A stretch of DNA of 64,000 bases from Micromonospora lupini (GTDB lineage Bacteria; Actinomycetota; Actinomycetes; Mycobacteriales; Micromonosporaceae): NCBI RefSeq assembly GCF_026342015.1, contig NZ_JAPENL010000001.1:2790001-2854000 (forward strand), in the 5' to 3' direction. Below, piece by piece: positions 17,532 to 24,588 of this stretch (positions within the stretch are counted from its first letter, which is position 1; the number at the start of each line of letters is the position of its first letter). A model generated the notes under the pieces. The model saw only the letters and a program-made list of their open reading frames with translations. It did no database searches and was not told where the DNA came from. The position numbers and the translations under genes were made by a program.

Positions 17532-18257
17532 CTACCCGCCCTCGCCGCAATCGGGAGCAGGCTTCCGCGTCCCAGGGACCTCCTCAAGCCCTAACTTGGG
17601 AGTGCGTTCAAGCGGCGGCCAATCCTCCTCGGCCAGCGGGACAGGCGCCCGGACCGCACCCAACTCGATGCTGTCCTCCGTCGTGATACGCCACCAGCCA
17701 ACGGTGTCGAGGAACCGCATATTCAGCGGCCAGTCGTGCATCGGGACTGTCGGTGGGCCGCCAGGATTTCTTTGGATCACCCGGACCGTCAATATGGAGC
17801 ACGGCGGGGCGTCCAGATCGCCCCCATAAAAATAGCTTGGTTCTGGTTCTACGCTGCCGCGATCCATCTCGAAAGCGATGCGCATGATCGGCACTGGCGA
17901 CGGGTTGTAGATCAGGAAGGTGGGGTAGGGGTCCACCTGGCCCCCCGGCGGGCTATCCGCCCACGAAAAGGACACGCGGGCGGCGTACCGCCCCTCATAC
18001 CGCTTGTTCTCAATTTCGGCCAACCGCACCTGCGCCTGGTTGACCTCCAACTGCGACCGGTTGATGGCCTGCTGGTCACGCCATGTGACAACAGCGATCA
18101 CCAGTGCGGGAACCGCCGCCAGGGCCGCCACCGCCTGAAGCCAATCCGTGACTTTCGGACGCTCCGCGGACGTCTTCCGCCTACGGCGGCGGATCGGGAT
18201 CGTCCGCCGCCGCACTGCCCTCCTGGCCACAGCCACCCCTTCTCCCGGTGTGGTCAA
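17532..18257 (-). CDS. Membrane-anchored protein, tandem paralogue A
   Basis: 241 residues. Very basic N-terminus (RRRRRK), one membrane segment at about 40-60, a short coiled region, then a beta-rich domain carrying YNPSPVPIMRI and CSILTVRV motifs. The last residues end in CGEGG. The next gene encodes a protein with the same plan and ending, so this is a tandem duplication. The basic-in orientation suggests the beta domain lies outside the membrane. No family recognised. Overlaps its partner by 4 bp. Confidence 0.65.
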   Translation of the reverse strand: MTTPGEGVAVARRAVRRRTIPIRRRRRKTSAERPKVTDWLQAVAALAAVPALVIAVVTWRDQQAINRSQLEVNQAQVRLAEIENKRYEGRYAARVSFSWADSPPGGQVDPYPTFLIYNPSPVPIMRIAFEMDRGSVEPEPSYFYGGDLDAPPCSILTVRVIQRNPGGPPTVPMHDWPLNMRFLDTVGWWRITTEDSIELGAVRAPVPLAEEDWPPLERTPKLGLEEVPGTRKPAPDCGEGG

Positions 18258-19000
18258 CCGCCCTCGCCGCAGTCTCCCGCCGACTGCCGTGTGCCCGGCA
18301 CCTCCGACGCCAGGAAGCGCCCGCTCCAGCCGAAGCGGATCGGGGGCTCAGTCCCCTCATGTGGCCGTAGACCTCTAGGTGCATCGATTGGCGAAGGATA
18401 GCCAGTCCGAGGATGCTCCCATCGCCCCACGGCATCCGTGAACCGTAAGGTAGTCACAAAGGGATGATGCAGATCCTGGATATCCTCAAATACGTCCGGC
18501 TCAACTTGCACTTGCAGTCGGAGCGTGAGAATCGAGCAGGGCACGGCGATTTCGCGGGCCGGGTAGACATCTTGGTCTTCCAATTGCACTCCGGAATCGT
18601 CGTCCCACCCAAACACGATGATCCGGATTTCGGTGATCGGTACGGGCGATCGATTCTGAACCTTCACCACCAGGAAGTCCTTGCCATCCACGCTCATCCA
18701 CTCGACCCAATAGCTGACTCGAACGGCGTACCGCTCCACATAGCGCCGCTGCTCTAATTGCGTCGACTCAAGCTGAGCGCGAGTCACCTGCACCTGGTCC
18801 CGATACGTGGCAAGGCCGACCCAGAGAGCCGGCGCAGCGAGGATCACAGCCAGTAGGGCGGCGACCGCTTGCACCCAGTCGGTTGGCTTGGTGCGGTCGC
18901 CGCCGCCCACGGAGTCGTCCGGTCGGCGCACACCACTGCGAGAGACGCGTAGGCGGTACGGAGCACGGTCGGTCAGGCGGCCGAGCAGGCGACGAGGCAC
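18254..19000 (-). CDS. Membrane-anchored protein, tandem paralogue B
   Basis: 248 residues with the same layout as the 17532 product: basic N-terminus, one membrane segment at about 42-62, short helical region, then a beta-rich domain with QNRSPVPITEI and CSILTLRLQ motifs and the same C-terminal CGEGG. Identity outside these motifs is modest, so the duplication is old. Base composition here (18.3-18.9 kb) is visibly less GC-rich than neighbours. Function unknown. Confidence 0.65.
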   Translation of the reverse strand: MPRRLLGRLTDRAPYRLRVSRSGVRRPDDSVGGGDRTKPTDWVQAVAALLAVILAAPALWVGLATYRDQVQVTRAQLESTQLEQRRYVERYAVRVSYWVEWMSVDGKDFLVVKVQNRSPVPITEIRIIVFGWDDDSGVQLEDQDVYPAREIAVPCSILTLRLQVQVEPDVFEDIQDLHHPFVTTLRFTDAVGRWEHPRTGYPSPIDAPRGLRPHEGTEPPIRFGWSGRFLASEVPGTRQSAGDCGEGG

Positions 19001-19066
19001 CGTTCACTCCCAGTGGAGGTTGGGGCCTCCCATAGTGAGGGTGGCTGGCAACCTCGTCGCCTCGCA

Positions 19067-19387
19067 TCACTCGTCGAGCGCCACCGACGCCCACGGCACC
19101 GTCATCGTCGTCTCGTGCCCGTGCACCGTCACCGCATCGACGGTTGCGTCGACCGGCCACCAGCCGCGGCCCTCGCCCTCCACGATCAGCGTCGGCGGGT
19201 CGCCGGCCTCGATCGCGGCGAGAATTCGGGCGATGACGGCCTGGTCGCCGACGTTGACGCTGGTCATCACCTGGTCGACCACCGTCCGGTCGGTGGCGTC
19301 GGCGTCGGTGGTCACGCGGTCCACCACGGCGTCGTCGACGTCAGGGTGCCGGCGGGGCCGCACGCGGCGGCGGGCCGGGGCGGTCAC
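19067..19387 (-). CDS. Small acidic hypothetical protein
   Basis: 106 residues. Basic first 15 residues, then an acidic alpha/beta body. Overlaps the 19384 gene by 4 bp. No family recognised. Confidence 0.55.
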   Translation of the reverse strand: MTAPARRRVRPRRHPDVDDAVVDRVTTDADATDRTVVDQVMTSVNVGDQAVIARILAAIEAGDPPTLIVEGEGRGWWPVDATVDAVTVHGHETTMTVPWASVALDE

Positions 19388-19608
19388 TGGGCTTCCCGCC
19401 GGTTGGCCACGTCGAGCAGGCCCTTCGCGGTCAGGGCGGCGACGACCGCGATGGGTATCCCGATGGGGATGCGCCAGGTTCCGGCGTGGATGTCGGGCAG
19501 GGCGCCGCCGGTGGCCCGGTCGATGAGGAGGAGCAGCAGCCCGACCACCGCGAGGAGCGCGAGGAGGAAGCCGACGGTGCGGTATCCGCTGGGGTGTCGG
19601 CCGTCCAT
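19384..19608 (-). CDS. Small two-TM membrane protein
   Basis: 74 residues with membrane segments at about 11-30 and 46-62. Its start overlaps the upstream stop by one base. No family recognised. Confidence 0.6.
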   Translation of the reverse strand: MDGRHPSGYRTVGFLLALLAVVGLLLLLIDRATGGALPDIHAGTWRIPIGIPIAVVAALTAKGLLDVANRREAQ

Positions 19609-20177
19609 CAGTCGGCCTGCGGGAGCAGGGCCGCCGGCAGGGGCAGCGCGAGGATCGCGGTCGCGGCCCGCTTCCCCACGACGGGGACGACGGCGTCGTG
19701 CAGGTCGTCGAGCAGTTGGGTGCGGGCGATCAGGTCCGGGGTTGCGGCCATCCGGTCGAGGACCAGCCCGGCGGCACGCTCGATGCGGGGGACGGTGCGG
19801 GTGCGGCGGGTGCCGTACACCACGGAGAGTTCCACGACCGACAGGGCGTGGTACAGGCCGCCCTCCAACAGCAGCGACGTCGCCTTGCTGCGGGGCTCGT
19901 CGTCCATCCGCTGAATCCCGTGCAAGGTGCGGTGGAGCACGCCGAGACGGTGGGTGGTGCTGGCCAGGCGCAGCAGGAGGTCGGCCCGCTGGCCGGCGTC
20001 GACGACCTGGGAGAGATTCGCGCGGATGCTTCGGAGCTGTTCCTGGTGGTAGGCGTACTTCCGTTGGTCGGAGCGGCGCTGCTGGCGGCGGGTGATCCAG
20101 CCGCGCAGGCCGGCTCGCTGTCCGGGCAGGGTCTGCGTTCCCAGCAGCACCCGGCGCGGCTCGATACTCTCAGCCAT
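19608..20177 (-). CDS. Hypothetical basic helical protein
   Basis: 189 residues from ATG 20177, chosen for GGGAGG 5-6 bases upstream; the open frame extends to 20249 with shadow composition. Arg/Gln-rich N-terminus then long helices. No family recognised. Confidence 0.6.
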   Translation of the reverse strand: MAESIEPRRVLLGTQTLPGQRAGLRGWITRRQQRRSDQRKYAYHQEQLRSIRANLSQVVDAGQRADLLLRLASTTHRLGVLHRTLHGIQRMDDEPRSKATSLLLEGGLYHALSVVELSVVYGTRRTRTVPRIERAAGLVLDRMAATPDLIARTQLLDDLHDAVVPVVGKRAATAILALPLPAALLPQAD

Positions 20178-20309
20178 GGTTGGCCTCCCTTTCGGGTTGG
20201 TCGGCCCCTCCCACGGCGTTGCGAGCGCCGATGCGGGGTGGGTCCTCACGGGCTGGGGACAGCGGGGGCGGCCGGCGCCGTAGGAAGCAGTGGCCGCCCC
20301 CGCGCAGCG

Positions 20310-20441
20310 CTACCGGCTGCGGCTACCGGAGTTGCCGGAGCTGCCGGAGTTCCCGGCGTTGGTGGTGGTCGCCTGCCGCTGCTTGTTGGGCGACAGGTCG
20401 CCGTACGAGGAGCCGGTCGTCTTCGGGTCGTTGTTCGGCAC
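20310..20441 (-). CDS. Very small Ser/Gly/Asn-rich protein
   Basis: 43 residues from GTG 20441 with AGGAGG five bases upstream. The C-terminus repeats a Gly-Asn-Ser-Gly-Ser pattern and ends in Arg. The good ribosome site and third-position GC bias favour a real gene, but low complexity lowers certainty. Confidence 0.45.
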   Translation of the reverse strand: MPNNDPKTTGSSYGDLSPNKQRQATTTNAGNSGSSGNSGSRSR

Positions 20442-20546
20442 GTGGGCCTCCTGTGAGTCAGGTGTTCGGATTGGGTCCGCCGGGTCCGGCGGCCCCCGCG
20501 CGCTGCCCGCTCCCCCTGAATGGCGGGCAGCGACGGGGGCGGCCGG

Positions 20547-21008
20547 CTACCGGAACAGGAGCACCGCCGTCGCGTAGTCCACTGCGGTCAACGCCGCGAC
20601 GACGGGGGCGTACATCAGCCCGTACACCGCACCTCGGACGGCCTGGTACTTCCGCCGAACGATTCGGGACAACCAGCGGATCTCGCGCTGCTCGTCGACC
20701 TGGTCGGCGATGATGGCCCGCTCCAATTGGGCGGGGGTGTTGGTCCGGGCGTACGCGACGAACCCGTAGTCGCCGGTGAGGATCGGGGCGACGGCGTTGA
20801 GCAGCCGCCACAGCGACCACAGCACCACCGCGGTCCCTGCGCCCGCGCCGACCCGGACCGCGTCCGGCACGTCGGTCCGGACGAGCGCAGCCCCGAAGAG
20901 GCCGACCGCGCCGAGGTTGATCGCGGACAGGCCGAGGGCTTTCGTGTCGACCCGGCCGAGCTGCGCGCGTAGCTCGTCACGCACCCGGGCGTAGTCCGGG
21001 GCGGTCAC
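20547..21008 (-). CDS. Pycsar-effector-like membrane protein
   Basis: 153 residues from GTG 21008 (GTGA overlap). Helix, then two membrane segments at about 27-43 and 53-70, a charged helical middle, and one or two more at about 125-150. The opening RVDTKALGLSAINLGAVGL and the middle LSRIVRRKYQAVRGAVYG resemble PycTM effectors of Pycsar anti-phage systems, which damage membranes when bound by cyclic pyrimidines. No pyrimidine cyclase is visible nearby, so this may be a stand-alone or unrelated membrane protein. Confidence 0.5.
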   Translation of the reverse strand: MTAPDYARVRDELRAQLGRVDTKALGLSAINLGAVGLFGAALVRTDVPDAVRVGAGAGTAVVLWSLWRLLNAVAPILTGDYGFVAYARTNTPAQLERAIIADQVDEQREIRWLSRIVRRKYQAVRGAVYGLMYAPVVAALTAVDYATAVLLFR

Positions 21009-21277
21009 CACTGGCCGCCGATCGCCTTGATGACGGCCCGCTTGTCCCTGTAGGGCAAGCCGAGCTGCCGGCCGATCTCGAACACCAAGACGATCGAGGG
21101 CCGTCCGTGGGCGAGGTGGTGGAGCCTGACGGCGATGTAGAGCGCGAGCTGGTCGTCGGTGAGCGCACCGAACCAGTCACCGGTCACGCGCGCCCAAAGA
21201 CGGCGGGCGAGGCGCACCATGCCGCCGGTCAAACGCGCCCAAAGACGGCGGACTGGGCCCGCCATGCGGCCGGTCAT
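21005..21277 (-). CDS. Small basic protein with internal repeat
   Basis: 90 residues from ATG 21277 (ATGA overlap). The N-terminus contains two copies of an RRLWAR-x-TG unit, encoded by an 18-bp direct DNA repeat (near 21186 and 21235). The C-terminal 55 residues (TDDQLALYIAVRLHHLAHG) are helical. No family recognised. Confidence 0.5.
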   Translation of the reverse strand: MTGRMAGPVRRLWARLTGGMVRLARRLWARVTGDWFGALTDDQLALYIAVRLHHLAHGRPSIVLVFEIGRQLGLPYRDKRAVIKAIGGQW

Positions 21278-21762
21278 CGTCCGGCCTGCATGGCGAGGAT
21301 GGCGATGGCGGCACCGGCGGCGAGCAGCAGCACCGCACCGGCGAGCTGCCTGGCGGTACGCAGCCAGCGGCGCCGGTGGGCGGCCTCCGCGACCTCGGCC
21401 GCCCGGTCGGCGGCCTCCGCGTGAACCTCGTCCCGCCCTCGCTGCCGGGCCTGAACGATGGCCTTCTGCACGGCCAGGACGCGGGCCGAATGCAGGAAAG
21501 TGAAGGCGAACCGGCCGGCTCGGGTGAGCTTTAGCCGGGCCTGGTCCTCGACGCCGACCTTTGCGGCCAACCCGAGGTCGATCGCGGTGCGGGCGTCGCG
21601 GGACACATCGATTACCCACCGGCTGCCGATGGCGACGACCCGGCCGTGCCGAATCGCGGTGACCAGCTCGTCGAGGGCGATGGTGCCGGCGCTGCCGGCG
21701 GCCGGGGTGGGGCTGTGCGCCTCCTCGGTGAGCAGCGCCATCGGCTTGCTGTCGGCGGTCAT
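21274..21762 (-). CDS. Hypothetical protein with C-terminal TM anchor
   Basis: 162 residues from ATG 21762, overlapping the previous stop. An alpha/beta N-terminal domain, then a charged helix, then one membrane segment at about 140-160. No family recognised. Confidence 0.6.
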   Translation of the reverse strand: MTADSKPMALLTEEAHSPTPAAGSAGTIALDELVTAIRHGRVVAIGSRWVIDVSRDARTAIDLGLAAKVGVEDQARLKLTRAGRFAFTFLHSARVLAVQKAIVQARQRGRDEVHAEAADRAAEVAEAAHRRRWLRTARQLAGAVLLLAAGAAIAILAMQAGR

Positions 21763-21950
21763 CAGGCGGTACCGAACTGCGACGCGGCGATCGCGGTGCG
21801 GTCGGAGGTCTGCCGCGACGGGCGGCACGGCCGCTGCCGGCGGCGGATCGGCTCCCCGTCGGCGTTGGTGACCTCAACGATGACCGGCCGGCGGCGGGCG
21901 CGGACCTCGACGCGGGCGGCGCGGCGGGCGATGACGGCGATGCTGTCCAT
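21762..21950 (-). CDS. Small basic protein
   Basis: 62 residues from ATG 21950 with GGAG upstream. Arg-rich (RRQRPCRPSRQ). The longer open frame above is a shadow of the 22052 gene. No family. Confidence 0.5.
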   Translation of the reverse strand: MDSIAVIARRAARVEVRARRRPVIVEVTNADGEPIRRRQRPCRPSRQTSDRTAIAASQFGTA

Positions 21951-22051
21951 GACGTACTCCTGACGTGGGTTGATGGACGCTCTGGGTAGACGGGTGGTGC
22001 TGTGCCGGCCCTCGCCCCGGTGGCGGGGCCGGCGGGTGAAGCGGGGAAAGG

Positions 22052-22486
22052 TCAGGCGGCGCGGGCGGCCCGGTCGCGGGCGTGGCCGGCGGCGAACTCG
22101 TCGCGCAGGGTGGCGAAGGTGCGCTCCACCGGGCTGGCGAACGCCAGCGGCTCGACCTGGTCGAGGGCCCGGTCCAGTTCGGCGACGCGGGGCTCGTACC
22201 CGGCCCGGTCGCGCAGCTCGGCGGCGATGCACACCAGCCGCTCCCGGACCACGTCGGCGATGCCCTCGATGCTCACGCCGGCGATGCCACCGTCGCGGAT
22301 GGCGCGGTAGATCTCGGCGGCGTCGAGGTAGTTGCTGAAGCGCAGGCCGGACAGGGCGTCGATCCGCTCGGGCCCGGCGAAGGTGTTGAGGGCGACGCCA
22401 CCGCCGACGCAGAGGTTGGCGACGAGGGTGAGCGGGCCGTAGACCTGGCTGTCGTTCTGGCCGACCTCGGTGAGCTTCGTGATCAT
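22052..22486 (-). CDS. Hypothetical protein under operator module 7
   Basis: 144 residues from ATG 22486, with GGGGAGG... type site and the module 7 promoter upstream. A beta/alpha first half and a helical C-terminus (LDRALDQVEPLAFASPVERTF is one helix region). No family recognised. First gene of the leftward cluster, divergent from the 22644 regulator. Confidence 0.6.
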   Translation of the reverse strand: MITKLTEVGQNDSQVYGPLTLVANLCVGGGVALNTFAGPERIDALSGLRFSNYLDAAEIYRAIRDGGIAGVSIEGIADVVRERLVCIAAELRDRAGYEPRVAELDRALDQVEPLAFASPVERTFATLRDEFAAGHARDRAARAA

Positions 22487-22513
22487 GTCGGGGACCTCTC
22501 CCGATCGGTGGCC

Positions 22514-22614
22514 CCGGTGGTGTTGGTAGCACCGGCCGTTGCCGCTAGCGGTTACAACTACCAAGTTACACGAGCAAACGCCCAGGTCAACCAACTTGGC
22601 AAAGTTGGTTGGAA
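22514..22614. promoter_or_regulatory. Divergent control region with module 7 and a long palindrome
   Basis: Three elements lie in 100 bp. A hairpin GGTG-TTGGTAG-CACC lies at 22517-22531. Module 7 has CTACCAAG at 22558-22565, a degenerate partner at 22541 and a leftward -10 TAACTT. The palindrome AACCAACTT-GGC-AAAGTTGGTT sits at about 22590-22612, 30 bases before the 22644 gene. The palindrome carries the same CTTGG core. Confidence 0.65.
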
Positions 22615-22643
22615 CTTTTTGGACTCTGTGTGATGATCAGGGC

Positions 22644-22880
22644 ATGACCGACCATCAGACCCGACTACGGGAGGGGGGTGAGGCGTATCAACGCGCCAAA
22701 GAAGAGGCGAAGCGGATCGTCGAGGAACCCCGAGACAAGCTCGCCGACGCAGCCCGAGCGGCGTACGCCGACGGGGTGAAGAAGGCCGACATCCTGCGCT
22801 GGACCGGCTACGCCTGGTCCGACACCTGGCTCAACACGATCCTTGCCGGCGTCGAACGGAAGACCACCCCGACGACCTGA
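22644..22880 (+). CDS. Small putative HTH regulator
   Basis: 78 residues from ATG 22644. Helical; residues about 38-65 (AARAAYADGVKKADILRWTGYAWSD) fit a HTH that selects a recognition helix after GVKKADILRWTG. The strong palindrome just upstream is what an autoregulator would bind. A candidate master repressor for the CTTGGTAG modules, although that is inference. Confidence 0.6.
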   Translation: MTDHQTRLREGGEAYQRAKEEAKRIVEEPRDKLADAARAAYADGVKKADILRWTGYAWSDTWLNTILAGVERKTTPTT

Positions 22881-22898
22881 CCCACACCAGAAATGGTG

Positions 22899-22937
22899 CG
22901 ACCCGGGCGGTGCTACCAACACCGTGCTCCCGGGTCG
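22899..22937 (+). promoter_or_regulatory. Long hairpin before the initiator-like gene
   Basis: CGACCCGGG pairs with CCCGGGTCG, and the interior CGGTG-CTACCAA-CACCG also pairs, with an operator-like CTACCAA in the loop. The same GGTGCTACCAACACC block occurs inverted at 22517-22531. Could be an operator, an RNA control hairpin or a terminator for the 22644 gene. Confidence 0.5.
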
Positions 22938-22961
22938 ACTCACCCAGAAAGGTCCTGGGCT

Positions 22962-23957
22962 GTGCAACAGAGTAACAACGCTGGTCCGCCTGCCACACCA
23001 ACCACGATGCCGTGGGGCATGGTCCCGATCTGGATCCTCGATCCCGACCAGTACCTCCCCGCAGTCGACCCCGCCACGCTCAAAGAGGGCGACGACAAAC
23101 CCCTCAACGGGACGGACATGCGGGTCTACGTGGCACTGCGGTCCTTCGCTGACCCCGACGGGTTGTGCTGGCCGACGACGCGCACAGTCGCCGAGCGGGC
23201 CAAGGTCGGGAAGTCCACGGCTGAGAAGGCCATCGGGAAGCTGCGGCGGACCGGCCTGCTCACGTCGGAGGTGCGATCCCGGCCGGACGGGTCAATCTCG
23301 GGGTGCCTGTACCGGCTACGCAACGACCCGCCGGCCGGCGGGCACACCCCCTCGGATTCGGAGGGGGGCACCCTCGAATCCGAGGGTGGGGTACCCCAGG
23401 ATCCGAAGGGGGGTACCCCCGAATCCGAGGGGGAGGTACCCGCCGATCCGATGGGGGGTACCCGCCAATCCGATGGAGCAGGAACTAACCAGGGAACACA
23501 CCAGGTGAACACCCCAGAGGAACATCCCAACGAAACACCCCCCTCTTCTCTCGCCCCCGGCCCGTCACCACCGCCGGCTGCGGCGCGCTCTCGGTCAAGG
23601 CGAGGAGAGAAGGGGCGGCGAAAGAAGTCTCTCGACGAGCAGGCCCGCGACGAGGGAACGCGGCATCTCACCGACCTGCGGGACTACCAGCCCGCCGAGG
23701 CCACCTACCTCGTTGACGAGCTGACCCGCCGTCACGCCATCTTCTCGCCGCAGTGGTGGCGCACCGCCCACGAGAACGGCACCCTCGACGACCGCATCAA
23801 CGAGGTGATCGCCGAGTACCAGGCGGCCCGCGAGCCCGGAGCGGGCGCGGCGCCGGCTGGCATTCCGGGCCGGCGGTCGGGGCACGCGCCTTTCCAGAAC
23901 CAACCCGCTCAGGCGTACCTCGACTGGGCCGGCCAGTCCGATCCGGAGGCAGCATGA
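22962..23957 (+). CDS. Replication-initiator-like winged-helix protein
   Basis: 331 residues from GTG 22962 with AAAGG upstream. Residues about 50-115 form a helix-turn-helix_36-type winged helix (RVYVALRSFADPDGLCWPTT, then ERAKVGKSTAEKAIGKLRRTGLL) as in phage lambda O/DnaT-like and plasmid initiators. A 42-residue repetitive linker (six heptads, about residues 130-171) is encoded by six 21-bp DNA repeats. The C-terminal domain after a basic stretch is helical. Repeats inside an initiator gene are the lambda O/ori arrangement, so this may be both initiator gene and origin; that is inference. Confidence 0.65.
   Translation: MQQSNNAGPPATPTTMPWGMVPIWILDPDQYLPAVDPATLKEGDDKPLNGTDMRVYVALRSFADPDGLCWPTTRTVAERAKVGKSTAEKAIGKLRRTGLLTSEVRSRPDGSISGCLYRLRNDPPAGGHTPSDSEGGTLESEGGVPQDPKGGTPESEGEVPADPMGGTRQSDGAGTNQGTHQVNTPEEHPNETPPSSLAPGPSPPPAAARSRSRRGEKGRRKKSLDEQARDEGTRHLTDLRDYQPAEATYLVDELTRRHAIFSPQWWRTAHENGTLDDRINEVIAEYQAAREPGAGAAPAGIPGRRSGHAPFQNQPAQAYLDWAGQSDPEAA
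23349..23476 (+). repeat. Six 21-bp iteron-like repeats inside the initiator-like gene
   Basis: Units resemble GATCCGANGGGGGGTACCC, repeated six times with small changes, three in near-inverted flavour because each core GGGTACCC is itself palindromic. The unit length equals seven codons and two helical turns, so the repeats stack on one DNA face. Confidence 0.7.
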
Positions 23958-24027
23958 GACGACACGCACCGATGCGCCGCTGCCGGCCGTAGGCTCCCCC
24001 GAGAATCCCTCATGGACGGAGCTGCCG

Positions 24028-24366
24028 ATGACCACCGCCGAGCACGACGACGACCTACAGAACGCCGGCCAGAACCTCGCCGACGGGTTTGCCGAGTTCG
24101 ATGCGACGTTCCTCGCCAGGCTCACCCCCGAGCTGCGCGCCGTGCAGCTCGACGCCCGACGCCGCCTCTACGAGCACATCGACGCGGTGTGGGAGCGGCC
24201 CAAGCACGCCGGGGTGCACCCGGTCGACATGGGCGGCTACGGGGCGGTGGCCGGCCTGCGGGACCTCTTGGAGAACCTGGTCGGGCACGTCGAGCAGGCC
24301 CAGGAGGTAGCCGGCGACGACCCGGACAGCTTCCGGGTGAAGTTGAGCATCGAACCGGTGGAGTGA
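24028..24366 (+). CDS. Small acidic helical protein
   Basis: 112 residues from ATG 24028. Acidic, all-helical (LADGFAEFDATFLARL, then LRDLLENLVGHVEQAQEV). No family recognised. It follows the initiator-like gene by 70 bp in the same direction. Confidence 0.55.
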   Translation: MTTAEHDDDLQNAGQNLADGFAEFDATFLARLTPELRAVQLDARRRLYEHIDAVWERPKHAGVHPVDMGGYGAVAGLRDLLENLVGHVEQAQEVAGDDPDSFRVKLSIEPVE

Positions 24367-24413
24367 CCGCCGGGTCACCGGATCGGGTGCTTCTCGACGC
24401 GCCGGGACGGTAA

Positions 24414-24456
24414 CTCGGTATATGTTATTGCTATCGAGTGGGCGCTGACGTACCGT
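24414..24456 (+). promoter_or_regulatory. Element promoter/operator module 8
   Basis: Half-site CTCGGTAT, then -35 TTGCTA at 24428, exactly 17 bp, then -10 TACCGT at 24451. The half-site and CTATCGAG at 24431 form an inverted pair 17 bp apart. Same offsets as module 9; a variant of the common design, upstream of the RING/TerD gene. Confidence 0.7.
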
Positions 24457-24588
24457 CCATGTTGCGGGGCCGGCTCCCGGGTGTGCTTCCTTCTATCGAC
24501 TACTCATCGGCTGAAAAAGCGCGCTCAATCACCGGCCCCGCACGCATGTCCAAATCCAGTTCACCCCGACGAAAGGCCGGTGATCGGC